Shown: positions 33,136 to 45,490 of the stretch, one piece after another
Layout: every line of letters starts with the position of its first letter
How positions within the stretch are numbered: position 1 is the stretch's first letter
Assembly (NCBI GenBank): GCA_907165135.1
Contig: OU015569.1
Span: forward strand, 12,462,501-12,526,500
Reading direction: 5' to 3'
DNA from: Oikopleura dioica
Taxonomy: Eukaryota > Chordata > Appendicularia > Copelata > Oikopleuridae
Length of the DNA stretch: 64,000 nucleotides
Notes under the pieces: model-generated
The model's database searches: none
Seen by the model: the letters and a program-made list of their open reading frames with translations, nothing else
Told to the model about the DNA's origin: nothing
Made by a program: the position numbers and the translations under genes

Positions 33136-34406
33136 CGTCTAAGTGAGCAAGAATTTAAATTTTTTAAAGAAATCCTAGAATTTTTCCTAGAATTCTTTTG
33201 AAACAACAGAAGCACCTCACTGCTTGTATTGGTTTTCAAAGTCAAGTTATCCCCCGAGACGGAAGTGGCCTACTGCTTTTGCCACTGTAGCATGAAAAAA
33301 AACGTCAATCCTTCAAATCGACCCAGATTCAGCCGGAAGCTGAGAAGAATGAAAGCGGCGAACACTGATTCAAGCGCGCGATACATTACCTTCATGGTCA
33401 TTAACTTCCCTTTTTCTTCAATTTCTGATTATCATCATTTGATCATTGCCATAAAAAGTACAGACTTGAAAAGAGCGAGTGCAATAAACTTGAATGCTTC
33501 CCATCAAGTCAGAGTGATTGACTTTCTCAATTTTTTTTACCAGAGGGGCAATAATCGTACATCGAGCAGCGACTGTGAAACGAGCGGTTGTTACCACTGG
33601 GAAGGACGATTCCAGCCCCTGATCGCCGATCGCAAAAGCTGATCTGATCGAAGTCGATTCCCTAATTAACCGTTATTTCCGGCCATTATCAATTAACTGA
33701 CAGGGGAAGAATGGACAGTAATTGGCATATTCTTGATTCAAATTCGTAGCATCTGGAAAAGCAATTGCGAATAAGGGGGTACTCATGAAGCAAGTTTCTT
33801 GGCTTACCCAGGCTGGCTACGGTTTCAGCAACGATGGAGTCTCATTTCTGTACATACACTCTCTTCGAAGATCAATTTACAGTCACTTTTTCTTAGAAAA
33901 CACTTTTTTTCGTCTGGGGCTTTCTTTTTTTACTCCTTTTTTTGACCCCCAAGAGTGGATATATCCATTTTTTGGTCCCTTCAGAATGGTCGTTTTCTTT
34001 TCTTCGAAACACTTTTTCCTCTCTTTCTCCTTTTTGTAATGAGCCCACGTTGCTGAGGTAATCAAAGATGCTGATCTGGAGGTCCTTCGACTCTAACCTG
34101 ACTGTCTCGGGTCTAACTCGATTATCTGGATTTAACCAATAACGCTGGAAAGCTACGCTAATCCCACTATTCGCCCTTTTAACCCAACCGTTCGATTCCT
34201 TCATCAATTTCAATTTGCTGCTGCCAGCGCTGCTGCTTAATCACTTCGTCATGTACTGTCGAATATACTGTCGGATGTGGAGCCAGCACCACGGAACAAT
34301 TCAAATTTCCGCCAAAAAGGCAACCTTCTTTCTTTTTCTTATTCCAAAAAAGTTCATCATCAAAAATCCGAAATTTAGCTCATTTTTTTTGAAGAAAAAC
34401 TGGGGG
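33136..34406. other. Intergenic, no supported gene
   Basis: Mixed AT-rich sequence. A plus-strand frame at 33229-33642 is open for 137 codons but has no ATG, splice partner or family match. Likely upstream and regulatory sequence or decayed repeats. Confidence 0.35.
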
Positions 34407-34712
34407 GCGGGCGGCCACGGTACAAAAGTGAAATTTGTACCGCGGGTACAAATTTTGTACCGCGGGTACAAATTTTGTACCGCCGGTACAAAAAATGATG
34501 ATTTTTTTGACAATAAAAAACGATTTTTACCCAAAATAATGCTCATTTTTGGACAGAACTCTACCTTAGCTATACCAATAAGGAGTTTCCTCCAATTCTA
34601 GCGCGAAGCGCACACTTTTTCTCGGATTTTATTTTTAGCTTGTACCGGCGGTACAAAAATTTTTGTACCGGCGGTACAAATTTGTAACGGCGGTACAAAT
34701 TTGTACCGTGGC
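34407..34712. mobile_element. MITE-like element with TACCGCGGGTA palindromes
   Basis: The terminal inverted repeats are GGGCGGCCACGGTACAAA and TTTGTACCGTGGCCGCCC. Each end carries three tandem palindromic units of the form TTTGTACCGCGGGTACAAA, in CGCGG, CGCCG and CGGCG variants. The interior is AT-rich with no frame. The repeated palindromes look like transposase or host-factor sites. Confidence 0.75.
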
Positions 34713-35573
34713 CGCCCTACACCCGAAAAACTCCCTTTTTTCCATCATCAATACTTCCATCATCCTTTTTTTTATCGAAGAAATTCTTCAAAAGCTGCTG
34801 AAAACAGAAAAAAATGATGAAAAATCCGGGCTTGGGACTTATTTTCGACTGGTCGTCTAATTCCACGCCGCTACAAACAGCTGTCTTTCGGATAAACTCC
34901 GTTGCTAGAATCGCAGCGAAGAAGAACCCCCTTCTTAGCAAAAATGATCCAACAAAAATGACGATGAAGGAAATTAATTAAAACGTTGATTGGAAAGAAG
35001 ATAGAGCAAGAAATGGCGATGTTTCTTACGGTGGATTTTCAGGGAGAAGGGTCTTATGTGTATAGCACAAGAAGGCTCTTCTTTTGGTCGGCTCGGTTGG
35101 TGTGGTTTGGTGCTGTATCTGGGCGGCGAGGCTCGCTTACCGGGAACACTGCCGCGCGCTCGCGCTGGTGCTAGAACGAGCGCGGCGCTGCTGAGCCCAC
35201 CCCGCCGTGACCATACCCGCCCGTCGCAGCCGCTAAACCCTAAAGTCCGACAAGTAGTCCTTTACGTAAGAAGCAAACAGCAGCTTCTTGAATTTTTATC
35301 TTCACCCTTTTTTTTATACAACTCAAAAAGCAAAAAGCAAACTCAAAGTGAGTCTAAGAGAATCCTTTTACCGAAGAAGCGCTAACAGATAACCGACCCT
35401 ACTAAATCAAAACAGCTGCTACCTGAATTAAATTAAATTCTTGTGCCACCAAAAGTCGATCGAACAGTAAGTTTTATCAGAGATTGCTTTTTTTGATTAT
35501 AGAAGAGAAAAAAAAAGAGTCGGAAGAGATTTGGCCTAACAACTTGAACTAGGAACAGACGAAGCAAGACAGG
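34713..35573. promoter_or_regulatory. Upstream region of the DUF3504 gene
   Basis: Holds a GC-rich, CpG-containing stretch (about 35085-35235) in AT-rich surroundings and a pyrimidine-rich leader up to a GACAG just before GATG at 35574. It probably carries the promoter and 5'UTR. No TATA box was identified. Confidence 0.35.
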
Positions 35574-38500
35574 ATGAATTACAACAATTGGATAGGCGGT
35601 ATGCCGGATCCGAGCTTTCTCGACACAGATTCCATCCACCTCGATGATCTGTTCATCCAAAGCCAAGCTCTCAAGATCGAAGCTGGAACTAGCAAATCAA
35701 AGGTACCAAAGCAGTTTTTTTTCCTCTCGGAAACCCATGCTTGCGCAAATCGCCAAAACCATCATTTTTTTCTCAGGATGACGACAGTGGCATTTCCACG
35801 GGTTTAAACTCCGATGCCGGAGCCAGCTCGCCCGAGTCCGCCACTTTCCCCGACACAACTCCTCTCCTTTCGATCAAGCAAGAAGCCACTGAAAGTTTAC
35901 AAATGGGGATGCCTCTGCCCGCCCTTTCCTCGCCCGAAACATCTGGCCAGCTTTCCGACAGCTACTACAGCAACCATTCCAGCTCGCCGGAAGCCGAACG
36001 CACTGGATCCAAGAAAACAGCGTACAACGAAAAGTGGGGCGTCAAAGTACTCAAAGGTAAAGCCAGATCAAATTATTCAATTTTTCGAATAGAAAAATAG
36101 AAAGAAAGAAAGAATGCTGATTTAGACAGCTCAACCGTTCGGTTGTCGCGCTCTGAAATTTTAATGGCGAGAATCAAAATTGACGTCAGCTCAGTTAATT
36201 TTTAAAAGCGCTACTTTTTTTTAACTTACTAATTTTCAAAAAGGGCTGGGAATTTTTACGATATTTGGAATTTCTATTTCTGCTATTATTTCCGTTATTT
36301 GTGTGTTTTGGTTTTCCCTGGTGACCCGGTTGTTCATGTCCGAACGTCAAACATACAGTCAGCTACAGTCAGGCTTAGTGAGCTGCTCAGCCAACCGTTC
36401 CTCCGCCCCCCTTGACTTTGGTAATTAACAAAAACAGGATTTTTCCCTCGTTTCAGTTTCGCACCGTCAGGTTCGAGGTCAAACCCGGGATTTGTCAATC
36501 AGAGTGATTTTGGTTTAGCAAAGCACCTGGCTTCTTTTAGCGCCTCTTCCTGACCATGACCACTCGCACTGTTTTTGCTATTTTGGCGCTAGTTTTTCGC
36601 TATTGTGGAAAAACCATGCTGAAAATGTCTAATCACGCGCCCTCTTTGTTTTTGTTGATTAGGTCAATTTTCCCTCGGTCAAGTTTTTTTTCTTCTTTTT
36701 CGAAGAAATTCAATTGCCTTTCGTTTTTTTCGCTTCACGTTCAGAGCAGGGTTAAGGCTCTCGTTCCAAATATGGTGTAATGCGATAACAAGTGATGTCA
36801 TGGCGCTGGGCCAAGACTGATAGCGGTCCAGCTCAGCAGGGGATGTAATTTACAACCCCCCGCGCGGTAGCAGCTCTTTCTTCCTTTTTTCTTAGAGCTA
36901 CCCTTAATTTTAAACGGGTAACTTATGTAACCGAAATTTAAGGGGCTACCTATCCTTATTGATCATTTCATGATTTCTGCAAATTTAAAGAGGGAGAGCC
37001 TTAATGTTCTCTTAAAAAAGGGCAATTTTTAGCGCGAAAATTAACGAGGTGCATCCCCTTAATTAATCTCAAAATCCGTATAGATATAGTAAAATAGCTC
37101 GTATTCTTCTTTCTGTGAAGAGGTAATCTTCAGACTAAATTTCCCCATCCATAGCGTTTCCGATTTGAAGATAGTATGAATTCTGAATAATGGAATTATT
37201 CATCCGTTCGATCATCTTCTTCGTTTAATTTATATATTAACAAATTCTTTACGAAAGCATTTTTTCCCACGAGCTCGGCCCTCCTCCTCCCCGCTTCTTT
37301 TCTTCTTAGACGAGTCTCCCGCTCGGGAGCCGCTGCGGGAGACGCTTGCGAGTGTGGTGATAAGCGCTTGCGCCATGCAGGAGCAGCGGCGGATGGTGGA
37401 GACGCCTTCGCGCGCGCTAAAAGAGGGCTACTAGCCTCAGTTTTACTTAGACACGTTTGGCGCAACGTGGCGCCGCTGCTCTCTGAAGGGAACCTCGCTG
37501 CCACCACCGTCTTCGCGGAAATTTGAGTGATTGCGAAATTCCAACAACAAAAATATCGCGAAAAACAGTTCAAACATTTTTTCGTGACACTAACACAATA
37601 CAACAAGAATTTTTTCTTTAAAAATCGGAGCCATAAAGATCGATTTGCGGCTATATTTTTAAAGAAGCCGCTGTGCGGCTTTTTATTTGAGCTGTTCAGA
37701 ACCTGACTCAGGTTTTCAAGGCGAGGATGAGATATTCTATTTTTCGGCTGAAAAAATCTGTTGAACAAAATTAGTAATAGAATTGAATGAAATTAGGATT
37801 TAAATCTGGATGAGCCTAAAATTAAGGATTATTTTATTCATGAGACCGGGAAGGATTAATCCACAGTATGAAATAAAAATGCTTTTTGTTCCGTTTTACG
37901 GTTTCTTGAATATTCTCACTTCATACCTATAATTACTCCTCTCGGCGGATAAAAATCGACAAATTTTGACTTTGATTATCAAAAATTTTCGCCGAGTTTG
38001 TGTTCTAAGAAAAGGGTTGTATCGCTCGGGCGGCTTCCTGGAACCTTCTTGCGATTTCTTCAATTAAGCACGGAGGTGTTGCTCTCGCGCGCCCCCTGAG
38101 CACTCACCACACTTGGATGAGATAACTGGACTCATTTGAATGACAATTACTCGCCTCAGCCCCCAAATCTCGGCTTCTTTCTTTGGCCCAAAATAACTTA
38201 AGGACCTAACTTTCTTTTCTTTCTCAAATATTTTCATAAAACATAAATCTTACATAATCTTTCAGCCTGGGCAATTGAAAATGGAGAGCAGTCAGACTTC
38301 GAAAACCTGCCGCCAGATGAGCTCAACAACATCCTCGCCAAGTTCTGGTCAGAGGTCAGAAAGTCAAACGGCGATTACTACGGAAGAAACTCGCTTTTCA
38401 ACCTTCGAGCCATGATCAACAAGCATCTCAAAGGTAACAGAAAAGAACAAGAATCGATGAGCAGTTTGAATGCCAATTTCGGCGATTTCAAGGGGAGGTG

Positions 38501-40911
38501 TCTGGAACCGACAAAAATTTCGACAAATTTTGTGTGGAAATTGTCAACCAATCAGAAGCCTAGATTCGGTCCATCGGCCAATCAGAAGCCGAGTAGCCGC
38601 CCACGCAAATTTTGTCAAAATTCTTTTGTCGGTTCTAGACACTATCCCGATTTTAGCCGTTTTTCATCGAAACAGTCTTTATTGTAGTGAAACCCTTATT
38701 TTGTATCATCAAATGAATCTTTCATCAACTGTCTTTTCTGAATTTTGAAGGTCAAAATTTCAAATTCAAACGAAATTTTTGACAAAATTCTTCACCAAAA
38801 ATCTTCTTTCTTTGAGTTCGATCGTTTCTTAACTTGTTTCTTTTCAGGAAAGCCATACTGTGTCCCCTTCGACATCGTGACTGACGAGCGATTCCGAACT
38901 TCAAACGAGCGACTGGAGAAGCAACTCAAGCTCTTGAAGGGCATCGGCCGAACAATCACGCACAAGCAACCGATCAGCATTGGCGATCTTCGAAGAATGT
39001 ACGACTCAGGCGTCCTCGGCACGTCTAATCCTCTTTCCCTCCTCAGAAAGGTAACAAATCCCCCTCACTATCCCGCTAACTTCTTCCTTTTCCAGGTCTG
39101 GTTCGAAATCACACTTCATTTCTGCCACAAAGGATCAGAAAGCCAAGAAAAACTTCTCAAATCTTCATTCGAGGTAAAGCCGAAAAATCCAACTTACAGT
39201 CAACTAACTGTTGTTTTTTGTAGATTTACAGAGATGCATCTGGAAGAGCATACGTTTCTCGAGGGCGACCGCATCAGAATCGGGGCGAAATTGACGACGT
39301 AAGTTTTTAAACCCTGACTCAGGATTTCAATACAGGTTGCTAAGCCTTTCGTAGCTCTGAATTGATATGTTTTGATGGATTCTAACAGATTTCTTTCTAG
39401 GTTCGAATGTACGAGACTGGAGGCGATCTCTGTCCAGTAAAGTCTTACCAACTTTACCTGATGAAATTGCACCCACTCCAGCCGCGTCTCTTCCAACAGC
39501 CCCGACGCAAGGCGACCCCGACTCGCCCATGTGGTACGGCAAGGCGCCGATCGGAGAGAAGGCTCTGCAGCAAATGATGGCCAATATTTCTGGTTTCTAC
39601 CCGCTCACAAAACTCACAAAACACATCATTCCATACGACATCGTGGGAGACTCCAGAGATCCCTGCGATGTGGTATTTCGTCTAGATAGGAGGCCCGGGG
39701 ACCAGTGTAGCCACTCCTCGTTGTTTTCGCTCTTTGGGAAAATCGCAAGCGTTTCTGTGCGCTTGGTGGCGGTGTCCGAGTTTTGGAAAAGCGTGAACTG
39801 ACACCGACCAAGGCCGGACACCACCACCTCCACAGAAAACCAGCTGCTGGGGCACAATTTCCACAACAGCTTGATTCTCCCGAGCGTTCACTTTCACTGC
39901 CTCCGCCCGGGCTTACTTGAGACGATGCTTTTGTCGAAAAATATTTTGAGATTTCACGAATTCATTTCATTTCATTTTTTGACGGCGAAACTTAAACTTT
40001 TTTGTTTAACACTTTTTTAGCCGCCGCCAAGTTGTCGAAGCGATACACCAACCACTGCGTTCGCACCACCGCGCTGGAGCAGTTTTCGACGAGCAGACGA
40101 GTTCGACCCGCCCAGAGCAGCTCGGTCGGCAGCTCACCGAATAGTAGTCCTAAGATTAGCTCCCCAGAACAGTCGCCTAACTCGCGAACGAGTCCTACTG
40201 TCAGTCAAAGCCCACAGATGTCGCCAAGACAATCTCTTCAGGTAAAAACATCAGCACTTTCATTTTCGATTTTGCAAGTGAAAACCACTTTTTTGCGCCT
40301 AAAAATTGAGCTACAGTGAAACTAACATCAAAATTCTAGCTGAAGGCGGCGCAACAAGCCGCCCAGTACCAGCAGTCTCTCCAAGCCTACGCTCAGAACC
40401 AGATCATGGAGCACAGTTTGAATCAAATGAAGCAGAACATCTCGCAGTTGAACTCGTTCCTGGCGCCGCAGTCCGCTTCCTCGCACTCGATCAACCCGCT
40501 GAGCTCGATTGGCTCCGATCCTCTCTACGACGCGCCACCAGCCACGCCGGTCTACCACGCTGACGACGAGGCCGCTCCCTCTCCCACGTGAGCGCGAATC
40601 ACGGTGGCATGAACTCGCCGACGAACGTCTCCTTCGACAGCGGCGCCAGCTCGCCCAACAGCCGCGCTTCTTCCGAGCACCGCGACTCGATCTGCAAAAT
40701 CTCCTCCGAAGACCTTTTGAACTTCCAGGCTTCGGCCGAGGCGCAGGCCTTGATGCTCCAGTCGCTCAACAGCCTCCAGCCCCAGGACATCCAGGAGCGC
40801 ATCCAAGCAATGGGCTCCCTCTTCGGCCTCGACTCCGACCCATTCGCCATCAATTTGAAGCACATCTCGTCGCTCAGCGGACTCGGCTCCGGCTCCCCCG
40901 TCTCTTGCTGA
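35574..40911 (+). CDS. Crypton-derived DUF3504 protein (ZMYM/QRICH1 type), two apparent frameshifts
   Basis: Exons are 35574-35702, 35777-36056, 38266-38433, 38848-39050, 39096-39173, 39224-39298, 39401-39592, 40021-40241 and 40340 onward. The N-terminus is acidic and Ser-rich, like an activation domain. Then comes the DUF3504 domain: LPPD-ELNNILAKFWSEVRKSNGDYYG, VWFEITLHFCHKGSE, CPVKSYQLYLMKLHP, MWYGKAPIG and KRYTNHCVRTTALEQF. This domain is an inactive tyrosine-recombinase relative in ZMYM2/3/4 and QRICH1 and is traced to Crypton transposons. The tail is Gln/Ser-rich. Near 39505 the conserved frame shifts by one. At 40575 one C is missing relative to the copy at 45148, giving an early TGA at 40589. 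Both could be assembly errors or decay. A nuclear regulator is inferred. Confidence 0.8.
36057..38265 (+). other. Large intron 2 of the DUF3504 gene
   Basis: 2.2 kb between AAAG|GTAAAG and CTTTCAG. It contains a family A half copy (37698-37720), an AGCTACCCTTAATTTTA repeat near 36895 related to family B, and a CpG-rich block (37270-37500). The minus frame over that block (37768-37196) has no ATG and is judged non-coding. Confidence 0.6.
37698..37720. repeat. Family A, solo arm
   Basis: Only GAACCTGACTCAGGTTTTCAAG remains, directly after an AAGCCGCTGTGCGGCTT hairpin, so the loop motif is retained but the other arm is lost. Confidence 0.7.
38495..38649. repeat. Family C (TGTCTGGAACCGACAAA) element, copy 1
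   Basis: The inverted ends GGTGTCTGGAACCGACAAA and TTTGTCGGTTCTAGACAC enclose direct copies of CCAATCAGAAGCC, a CCAAT-box-like motif. It lies in intron 3 of the DUF3504 gene. Copy 2 is at 59630-59806. Confidence 0.88.
39310..39348. repeat. Family A, solo arm
   Basis: CCCTGACTCAGGATTTCAAT and GGTTGCTAAGCC, immediately after the exon donor at 39299 in an intron of about 100 bp. It makes up over a third of that intron. Confidence 0.75.
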
Positions 40912-41786
40912 AAACGGCGATTTGAAACGTTCTCCTCCTTGATTTCAGAATCGAAGTCGAAATCAAAAACCAAAAAACAACCATCCTTATCACCTTTCTA
41001 CTCTTCATTCACAGTGTTATAGGTTCACTCCTTTCCGAATCTAAAATTCTAATTCTAATTCTAAAATTCGCAGCCAATTTTTTCTTCTTACCAATTTCAA
41101 CTCTAAAAATAACGACTACACAAATTTTGAAATTTAAAATTTCCGAATTCTGAAAACCCCTAAAAGTGCCTTTTTTCTTTATTTTTTTTTTCTATTTAAA
41201 AATGTTTCTGAAAGTTCGTTCAAAAAAGCTAGAATCTCCGAGTTTTAGCGATTTATTTATTATTTCCCCTTTTATTTTATTTTCATCCTTTTTTGTTTTT
41301 GATATTTTTGCGACCCTAATTCTACTATTTAACGTATGTAACTATGATTTTTTCTTGTAAATAGCCACAACTGCCGCCTTTTGAACCCAAAAGTAGGCCG
41401 CGATTTGGAACAGAAAAATGCCAAAAAAGAACCGAAAATCGGGCATAATTTCGCGCGTTCCAAATGCCTACCGAAAGGGTGTTTCTGCGACCCTAGCCTA
41501 AACCAAACCTAAAAAAGAAAAACGCGTATAACGTAAGAGTTAAACACAAAGAGTCGAGTTTTCGCGAAAGTACAAAAAGTACAATTCTGAATCGATTATA
41601 AAAACAACAACAACTACTGTACAAACTGTAAAGACAACCAAATAAAATACTTTTATAGACTATTCACTGTTATTTTTGATTGACAAAAAATGCTAAAATA
41701 TGTTTCTTATTTCAAGAAAAATTGACATAAAGTCCTCAATCGGTCTTCAGTTGAGCTTAAGGGATCCCCTCCCGATTTGAAAAATG
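40488..41786. repeat. Segmental duplication, copy 1 (last exon and 3' region)
   Basis: From ATCAACCCG through the DUF3504 C-terminal coding part, 3'UTR and flank to GATTTGAAAAAT. Almost identical to 45067-46342, with a few substitutions and small indels. Confidence 0.95.
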
Positions 41787-41943
41787 CCATCGAGAGCTTT
41801 TCTGTGATAAAAAATGCTGAAATACGACTTTTTAACTACTTTTTTTAACGATGCAGCGCACGGATTCTCATCTGACCCGGCAACACATTATTCAGAAGAG
41901 TTAGCTCTCAGAAAACTTTGTAAGAAAATATAACTTTTCGAAA

Positions 41944-44433
41944 ATGCCGAAGGTAACGGGGCATCCAGAAGAATTGACAAAAGAGGTCATTAAGAACTGG
42001 CTTGACGGTTTTCATATGCTTTTGAAGAGAAAAACAACGAGGGACGATTTGGACAGACTTATCTTGTCCGTCGAGAGAATGGAGATTGAAGATGTTTATG
42101 GTGGTAAATGGAAAGAGGTTACTTTTGAGGATGGAGAAGGCAAAATTGATTTCCCTCCAGAAAAGTGGACTGTCACTAAATTTCAAAAGAAAATTCTTGA
42201 GCGAAATCCAGATTTAAAAGGAAAAAAACTTGAGCGATCGAAGTTAAAAAGAGAAGAGGGAGAATGGATTCTTGATCCGACTTTGGAGGAGAAAAAAATA
42301 AAAGCTGGCGGAGAAGCAATTATCTTAAACGAAACTTTTGGGAAGTTGGATGTCGCCATTCGAGTCCAATGTTTCGATCCGGCCCTTTTTACGAAGGAGT
42401 TTCCAGAAGCTTCGAATAATGAGCGATTAATTAAGAACTCGGATGAGCTCCATTTTAAAATTCATCTTTCAGGAGGTAATTTAATTAATTGAACTTCGAA
42501 GCTAGAAAAATAAAAATTCAGACTGCGAAGTTGCAGAAAACAAATATGGAAACGACAGTGCGATCCCGTTTCATAAAAATGTCATAAAGAATTTCTCAAA
42601 TATTGAGATTTTCTTGAAGGAAGATATAGAGAAACAGGACTGTCTTGGCTGGATAACAGTCATGGAGAAATGTGATGGTGATTTGAGAACACGGCTAAGA
42701 GGAAACAGTTTGAAAATAGAAGAGAGAAAAGAAATAGCAAAAGGAGTCATGGAGGGATTAAACTATTTGGAAGACGTAGGGATCCGACATCTTGATGCGA
42801 AACCGGAGAATGTTCTCCTAAAAAAGGGAGACTCTGGTATTGTACCCGTGTGGACAGATTTCGGCATCATCGAAGTAGACTCAAAAAGCGAGAAATTTCG
42901 ACAAATGGGTTATACAAGGAGAGGCGACAAATTTAGTTTGGCCCAATACATTGGTTGGTTTAATTTTCATATCATGAAAAAAATAATCCTCCGATTTTTT
43001 TAGGGGCAGGTACACCGGCTTTTACGCAAATTCATCAGTTGGTCAGTAGAGCCAGTGGTAGCGGAACACCTGAGTTTCCAGTGCACATTTGGACCCTTTG
43101 TGACTGGAAAACCGCCTGGAGTCTTTTGTTTATGCCAATTGAAACGGAGGAAAAAAGATTAGAAATCGAAAAAGAGCTCAAGGTACTATATTTCGATAAA
43201 AAAGCGAAGAATTGACTTGTATAATATCTTTAATCTTATTATTTTAGTCTGGCACGGCGGAATGGTTCTTCTCAGAAAACCCGTCAATCGAAGAAATCAA
43301 TAGCGTTTCAGAAATAATTTCCTTGAAAGACACTTCATTTGATTACGCTCTCGATTCAGATCTAACGACATCGAAAGACGTCGCGTATTGGAAGGCTCAA
43401 TACACGAAGCAAATGAACAAAGACTTTGATAATCTGACGCAGAATATTGTCGACCAAAAAGACACGAATCTTTGTGTCCCAATTTCAGTCAGTACTCTTC
43501 TCAGATGGGCACTCAAAAATGACTTGGGTATAGACGATGATACAATGGAAGAATCTTTTACTATAGAAAGAGTTTTGACAGCAATCACAATGATTGTTTA
43601 TCCCCGCAGCTTGGCCGGATTGACTCTCAATCCCAAAAAAGGAGAGCAGTCTTTTCAACACAATGAAATCGAAACGCTTCTCAAAAGACTCAAGTTCAAA
43701 ACTTATTTTCATCCAACTGGCTGGGACATGATCGACGAATTAAAGCGATCACGAGCTGATTTCGATTTTGAACAAGGTAAGGTCACATTATCACTCGTTT
43801 TCCAGAACTTTTCATTGATAAGTGCCACTTCACCAATATTTTAACTTTATCCGTCCGCTGACAGTCACCGGCGCTTTTATGAGGCCCAACGGAACTGTCT
43901 TGATACACCAAATGCTGCTCGACCGAGTTGAAAACTATAAATACGTTCTCCAAAATACTCTCATCAAGAAGTCTGGATCTAAAAATTTCAAAAATCAAAT
44001 CGAAATTCCACTCGACCAACCATACTACGCTTCTTTCGAAATGATGGAAGATTCCTATGCTTTGTACAAGGACTTTGTTTTTTGTGCTGATAACGGCATG
44101 GTCCTAGGAAGATTAGTAAATGAAAACTTCAGCATGAAGAGTGGAACATGGTATCTTCTTCCTCAAGCTTATTCAATCACTTTGAGTTACAAGCCTGCGA
44201 TAGCAACTGCAATCGAAAATTTAAAAGCGGTAAAATTTAATATCAATAATAATGAGAAATTACTCTTTAATTTTGCGATTTAGAAGGGGTTTGAAAAAGG
44301 AAAAGTAATATACGCTGCTACAGTCTACAATGGTGATGAAGAAAGAGCGCTGAGATACTTACGTACCGGTCGCTCGAAGTACCTGAAAGAAGAAAAGTAT
44401 TTTTCAAATACGAATTCAATTCATTTCAACTGA
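41944..44433 (+). CDS. Protein-kinase-like protein with a novel C-terminal domain, 728 aa
   Basis: Exons 41944-42475, 42522-42953, 43004-43182, 43248-43776, 43865-44229 and 44284-44433 join in phase. Residues about 120-350 are kinase-like. GGEAIILNETFGKLDVAIRV stands where the VAIK lysine is expected but has Arg. HLDAKPENVLL is the catalytic loop, with the Asp kept and HRD reading HLD. TDFGII is the DFG motif. APE is not evident. The C-terminal half contains DQKDTNLCVPISVSTLLRWA, where a Gln and Cys are spaced somewhat like a cysteine-peptidase nucleophile, then a GNE-type beta-rich part. That assignment is speculative. The gene sits between the two copies of the DUF3504 end. Its codons are AT-richer than its neighbours, so it may be a recent insertion or a member of an expanded family. 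Confidence 0.75.
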
Positions 44434-45055
44434 TTTCTTTAACGAAAAAACTGACTATTTTAACACCCCTCGGGGGTATTTTATGAAAAAAAAAACATTA
44501 ACAAAAACTTACAGAATATTTAACCCGTTGAATTTTACTTGAGGAATTTGCCTGTTAAAATGTTAAAATAAATTACTAAAATATGATAATGACTATTCAT
44601 TTGAAAAAGTTCTCTTGTGATTTATTGGTTTGAATCGTTAAATGACATCTGGAGATAAATGAGTTCGTTTATTGCAGGCTTAACGTTTTCGGAACAGAAA
44701 TTCCATCATCAGAGCAAGTTGCTTGTATGAAAAATTTGACGATCTTTGAAATTTTTCAAAAATTAGGGTTGAAGTGGGGGTGTCTCCTGACCAAAAAATC
44801 TCGAAAACCGAGTTTTTTTTTCTTCGTCAAATATAATTTATAAATAGTTTAGACTCTAAACTTTAGACCTTTAAAAATTAACCGGCGATCAAAAAATTAA
44901 GGGTAACTTTGATAAATTTTTTTTTCTTATTGATTAAAAATATTCGATTTTCGTCAAAATCGATATTTTTAGCAATTTTTTCATGGAAATTTCTACAAAA
45001 ATTACAAAGACTAGGATTTTTTTAAGAATAATTAGTCAAAAATAATTTTAAAACA
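44434..45055. other. AT-rich spacer between kinase-like gene and duplicate exon
   Basis: Very AT-rich. A small hairpin (CACCCCTCGGGGGTA at 44465) lies just after the kinase-like stop and could mark a 3' end. No frame is supported. Confidence 0.45.
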
Positions 45056-45490
45056 ATGCCTAGTGCGATCAACCCGTTGAGCTCGATTGGCTCCGATCCT
45101 CTCTACGACGCTCCACCAGCAACGCCGGTCTACCACGCTGACGACGAGGCCGCTCCCCTCTCCCACGTGAGCGCTAACCACGGCGGCATGAACTCGCCGA
45201 CGAACGTCTCCTTCGACAGCGGCGCCAGCTCGCCCAACAGCCGCGCTTCTTCGGAGCACCGCGACTCGATCTGCAAAATCTCCTCCGAAGACCTTTTGAA
45301 CTTCCAGGCTTCGGCCGAGGCGCAGGCCTTGATGCTCCAGTCGCTCAACAGCCTCCAGCCCCAGGACATCCAGGAGCGCATCCAAGCAATGGGCTCCCTC
45401 TTCGGCCTCGACTCCGACCCATTCGCCATCAATTTGAAGCACATCTCGTCGCTTAGCGGACTCGGCTCCGGCTCCCCCGTCTCTTGCTGA
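45056..45490 (+). CDS. Duplicated C-terminus of the DUF3504 protein, intact frame
   Basis: A 144-aa frame from ATG 45056 to TGA 45490. Residues 4-144 equal the C-terminal exon of the DUF3504 gene. Unlike copy 1, this copy has the C that keeps the frame open past SHVSANHGG. The ATG and next two codons come from outside the duplicate. Either it is a truncated duplicate with a fortuitous start, or it is the real last exon of the gene, with the kinase-like gene lying in an intron. The second option would need an acceptor near 45060, which I do not see. Confidence 0.5.
   Translation: MPSAINPLSSIGSDPLYDAPPATPVYHADDEAAPLSHVSANHGGMNSPTNVSFDSGASSPNSRASSEHRDSICKISSEDLLNFQASAEAQALMLQSLNSLQPQDIQERIQAMGSLFGLDSDPFAINLKHISSLSGLGSGSPVSC

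Noticed and set aside
33229-33642. 137-codon plus-strand frame
   Set aside because: No ATG near the start, no splice partner, and no recognisable domain.
37196-37768. 190-codon minus-strand frame in a DUF3504 intron
   Set aside because: It begins with TTG, spans a CpG-rich block and a family A arm, and has no family match or splice support.
39597-39897. Minus-strand coding exon inside the DUF3504 intron
   Set aside because: Open frames on several strands reflect GC content; the splice phase across 39593-40020 on the plus strand is exact.
43822-43864. Continuation of the kinase-like exon through 43805-43864
   Set aside because: That reading meets a stop; the acceptor CGCTGACAG at 43864 restores the frame instead.
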